Origin: CAVXYC01 sp046154735
GTDB taxonomy: Bacteria > Chloroflexota > UBA6077 > JACCZL01
Direction: 5' to 3'
DNA: 5,724 nt
Assembly (NCBI GenBank): GCA_046154735.1
Contig: JBJXFJ010000075.1
Coordinates: 1-5,724, forward strand
The notes under the pieces are model-generated. The model saw only the letters and a program-made list of their open reading frames with translations, searched no databases and was not told the origin of the DNA. The position numbers were made by a program, and so were the translations under genes. Of this stretch, positions 5,656-5,724 are shown piece by piece (the first letter of the stretch is position 1; the number at the start of each line of letters is the position of its first letter).

Positions 5656-5724
5656 TCTTGCCCGACAGTCACGAACCGACCGCACGGCGACGAGCGGGAA
5701 CGCACCTTACTGTCGGGCAAGATG
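5647..5724. repeat. inverted pair of TGTCGGGCA palindromes, truncated by the window edge
   Basis: TGTCGGGCA-TCT-TGCCCGACA (5647-5667) is a perfect 9-bp hairpin. A second copy in the opposite orientation starts at 5711 and is cut off at 5724 after TGTCGGGCAAGATG. The two make a perfect 16-bp inverted repeat, 5654-5669 against 5709-5724, around a 39-nt spacer, and the match probably continues outside the window. This is the form of a REP/REPIN-type or small non-autonomous palindromic element: two palindromes facing each other around a short unique spacer. No transposase is visible here. Confidence 0.7.

Noticed and set aside
5333..5656. 107-codon - strand reading frame
   Set aside because: No recognisable domain and no ribosome site; its first half is translated palindromic repeat, so it is most likely chance.
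5545..5724. CRISPR array
   Set aside because: The repeated words are short, in both orientations and unevenly spaced, with no regular spacers and no cas genes.

Overview
The window is 5.7 kb of GC-rich bacterial chromosome with short intergenic gaps, a mixture of ATG and GTG starts, and several palindromic intergenic repeats. The gene set suggests a free-living, probably soil or sediment bacterium: a sugar/glycerol-phosphate-type ABC importer, a PhnZ-like HD protein, a single-domain winged-helix regulator, a TerC-type membrane protein and FtsH. The proteins and repeat styles recall uncultured or GC-rich phyla such as Acidobacteriota, Gemmatimonadota, Chloroflexota or Methylomirabilota/Rokubacteria. 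No rRNA or other marker here fixes the phylum, so this is an impression only.

Layout. Positions 1-1441 (+ strand) hold the 3' part of a UgpB-like periplasmic solute-binding protein gene. It is followed 7 nt later by a 183-aa PhnZ-like HD-domain gene; the two are almost certainly one transcript. A strong perfect hairpin (1451-1480) closes this unit. Facing it on the - strand is a 103-aa winged-helix regulator (1553-1864) with short inverted and direct repeats in its upstream region. A 265-bp gap (1865-2129) carries a long imperfect hairpin (1979-2053) built from 8-bp units, of a kind that recurs between genes in many environmental genomes. From 2130 to 5278 the - strand encodes terC-like then ftsH, separated by 35 nt and probably co-transcribed. 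The last 446 bp (5279-5724) is non-coding leader followed by a cluster of palindromes sharing a GTGTCGGGCA word, and it runs off the window edge.

How the genes may work together. The binding protein and HD protein look like an uptake-and-catabolism pair, possibly for a phosphonate or phosphate-containing compound; the substrate cannot be read from the sequence. The TerC-like protein and FtsH are both membrane proteins, and there is a known genetic link between TerC-family proteins and FtsH in Bacillus subtilis, so their pairing is functionally plausible. The most notable protein-level observations are loss of several conserved polar residues in the TerC core, a valine in place of the usual FtsH pore phenylalanine, a long proline-rich FtsH N-terminus, and loss of two expected PhnZ active-site residues in the HD protein. 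I found no convincing evidence of a wholly new system, defence island, CRISPR array or transposase.
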